Assembly: GCA_030656535.1 (NCBI GenBank) | Contig: JAUSPL010000071.1 | Coordinates: 1 to 6,866 of the forward strand | Source: Gemmobacter sp. | GTDB taxonomy: Bacteria > Pseudomonadota > Alphaproteobacteria > Rhodobacterales > Rhodobacteraceae | DNA: 6,866 nucleotides | Direction of reading: 5' to 3' | In this document: positions 5,875-6,866 of the stretch, piece after piece | How the letters are laid out: every line of letters starts with the position of its first letter | How positions within the stretch are numbered: position 1 is the first letter of the stretch | The notes under the pieces: generated by a model | The model's database searches: none | Seen by the model: the letters and a program-made list of their open reading frames with translations, nothing else | What the model was told of the DNA's origin: nothing | Program-made: the position numbers and the translations under genes

Positions 5875-5950
5875 CAGGGCTGCGTCGCAGCGGCTGTTCA
5901 GTCCGGTTCGCAGGCCCGCCCCACGCGCAGGCGTGGCTGCGACGGCCCTG
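5875..5950. terminator. Long interrupted inverted repeat in the convergent gap (candidate bidirectional terminator)
   Basis: Directly after the LysR stop, CAGGGC (5875-5880) pairs with GCCCTG (5945-5950), and GTCGCAGC (5884-5891) with GCTGCGAC (5936-5943). This gives 14 bp of stem broken by a 3-versus-1 nt internal loop. Within the 44-nt interior, CCACGC (5921-5926) and GCGTGG (5931-5936) form a second hairpin, and GCTGCG-T-CGCAGC (5879-5891) is a competing local palindrome. No clear T-run follows on either strand. It probably ends or protects both converging transcripts (LysR and Rieske). The remaining gap to 6015 shows nothing I can name. Confidence 0.42.
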
Positions 5951-6015
5951 CGTTTGGACCGACTGACCATGTTGTCCCGCGAAAAAGCGCTTGCATCACG
6001 GCTGGGGCCGCACGA

Positions 6016-6866
6016 TCAAGCCAGCCTTTCTGCTGCGATCCGCCGTTCAACCATCTTGCGAAACCGCATGGCACCCGCGTCCAGCCCGAGGTTCAGATAG
6101 GGCGTGCGGGGCGCCTTCATGCGCTTGTGCACGCTTTCAAGGACATCCTTGTCTTCATTGAAGGCCATCGTCGCCCCTGCAAACATCCGCTCGGACATTG
6201 CTGTGTCGTCGGGGCGGGCGTTGCGGTGCTGGAACCAGAAATAACGTGACCTGTCTGCGTCCACCGGGGTCATGAAGTTGTAGGATACGTTGATGAACGC
6301 TTCGAGCGGCAGGCCGTCGTCGGACCCGCCCGTCCCGGTCGGGGTGTAGACCGACTTGTTGAGTGCGATCGCAGGCAGCCGCATCTCATAGTGCTGTTTG
6401 CGGTCGCAGGCGGCGGCGAACGGCAGGAACGGCGCGTAATAGGGCGGCGCGGGCTGGTTCATGATCCAGCGGAATACGGTCAAACCGTCCTCGGCCTCGG
6501 AAATTTCCAGCGGAGAGTTGTCGGTGCCAGCGCCCGCAAAGGACGTCACATGCACCCAAGCCACGTGTGACGGGTCCAACAGGTTGTCCGTGATCCAGAG
6601 ATAGTGACAGTCGATGTCCAGCGCGCCACAGGCAGTGCGCCCCCACGTCGGGTTGTCATAGTCCGGAATGTCAATCATCGCCTCTGGGCTGGCAAGTGCC
6701 GGGTCCCCCATCCAGACCCAGACAAACCCGTAGCGGTCCTGCGTCGGATAGCTGGAAACCCGCGCCCTGCGGGGCACCGCATCGGGTTGTGTCGGGGCGG
6801 CGACGCAGGTGCCGGTGCCGTCAAACGTCAGCCCGTGATAGCCACAGACCACAGTGTCACCCTGCA
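6016..6866 (-). CDS. Rieske non-heme iron oxygenase, alpha subunit (VanA-type), 5' end outside window
   Basis: This is the oxygenase component that uses O2 and electrons from a reductase to hydroxylate or O/N-demethylate a ring or small molecule. The gene enters from the right edge and 282 residues are visible. The fragment opens just before the second half of the Rieske motif (Cys7-Gly-Tyr-His10); the first Cys-x-His must lie outside the window. The mononuclear iron site is complete: bridging Asp97, ligands His100 and His105 in NLLDPSHVAWVH, and Asp238 in FNEDKDVLE near the C-terminus. NLLDxSHxxxxH and the ending LGLDAGAMRFRKMVERRI are characteristic of the vanillate demethylase and dicamba monooxygenase group, not of the two-subunit ring dioxygenases. 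No reductase or ferredoxin gene is in the window. The 278-residue frame beginning at 6852 starts with GTG inside the Rieske domain and is not a true start. The subfamily is confident; the substrate is unknown. Confidence 0.94.
   Translation of the reverse strand, partial: QGDTVVCGYHGLTFDGTGTCVAAPTQPDAVPRRARVSSYPTQDRYGFVWVWMGDPALASPEAMIDIPDYDNPTWGRTACGALDIDCHYLWITDNLLDPSHVAWVHVTSFAGAGTDNSPLEISEAEDGLTVFRWIMNQPAPPYYAPFLPFAAACDRKQHYEMRLPAIALNKSVYTPTGTGGSDDGLPLEAFINVSYNFMTPVDADRSRYFWFQHRNARPDDTAMSERMFAGATMAFNEDKDVLESVHKRMKAPRTPYLNLGLDAGAMRFRKMVERRIAAERLA

Noticed and set aside
1..6866. Mobile element, CRISPR array, tRNA or toxin-antitoxin system
   Set aside because: No transposase or integrase, regular direct repeats, cloverleaf or small paired ORFs with plausible signals were seen; all gaps are 141 bp or shorter.

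Overview
The window looks like chromosomal accessory DNA from a GC-rich alphaproteobacterium, most likely of the Rhodobacterales (Roseobacter group). This rests on overall high GC, AAAGGA or AGGAGG ribosome-binding sites, and protein sequences with a marine or soil rhodobacterial feel. It is inference, because no rRNA or phylogenetic marker is present. The gene content is an uptake and catabolism neighbourhood: a polar amino-acid-type ABC importer, three soluble enzymes, a LysR-type regulator and a Rieske oxygenase.

Layout from left to right. Positions 1-616 (minus) hold an importer permease cut by the window edge, and 623-1366 (minus) its ATPase. These two genes are transcribed leftward with a 6-nt gap. 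A 121-bp divergent intergenic region with nested inverted repeats separates them from the substrate-binding protein at 1488-2264 (plus). A terminator-like hairpin follows the binding-protein gene. Next come a glutathione S-transferase-like gene (2309-2947) and a creatininase-family amidohydrolase gene (2944-3684), which overlap by ATGA. Convergent to these is an M29/NicX-like gene (3744-4844, minus). It is divergent from a GcvA-clade LysR regulator gene (4939-5874, plus) across 94 bp carrying a T-N11-A dyad. After a dyad-rich convergent gap, a VanA-type Rieske oxygenase (minus) runs from 6866 down to 6016 and leaves the window at its 5' end.

Working model (inference): the importer brings in a small carboxylated, perhaps nitrogen-containing or aromatic compound. 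The Rieske oxygenase oxidises or demethylates it, and the NicX-like protein, creatininase-family hydrolase and GST-like protein act on downstream intermediates. The LysR protein controls at least the divergent NicX-like gene. The binding protein belongs to the branch near cyclohexadienyl dehydratase and lacks the usual alpha-amino-binding Asp. The NicX-like protein appears to have Ser-Leu-Asn where family dioxygenases carry the metal-binding His-x-Asp. Together these suggest a substrate and chemistry that cannot be read straight from known families. No RNA genes, insertion sequences, CRISPR arrays or origins were seen, and no gene-free stretch exceeds 141 bp.
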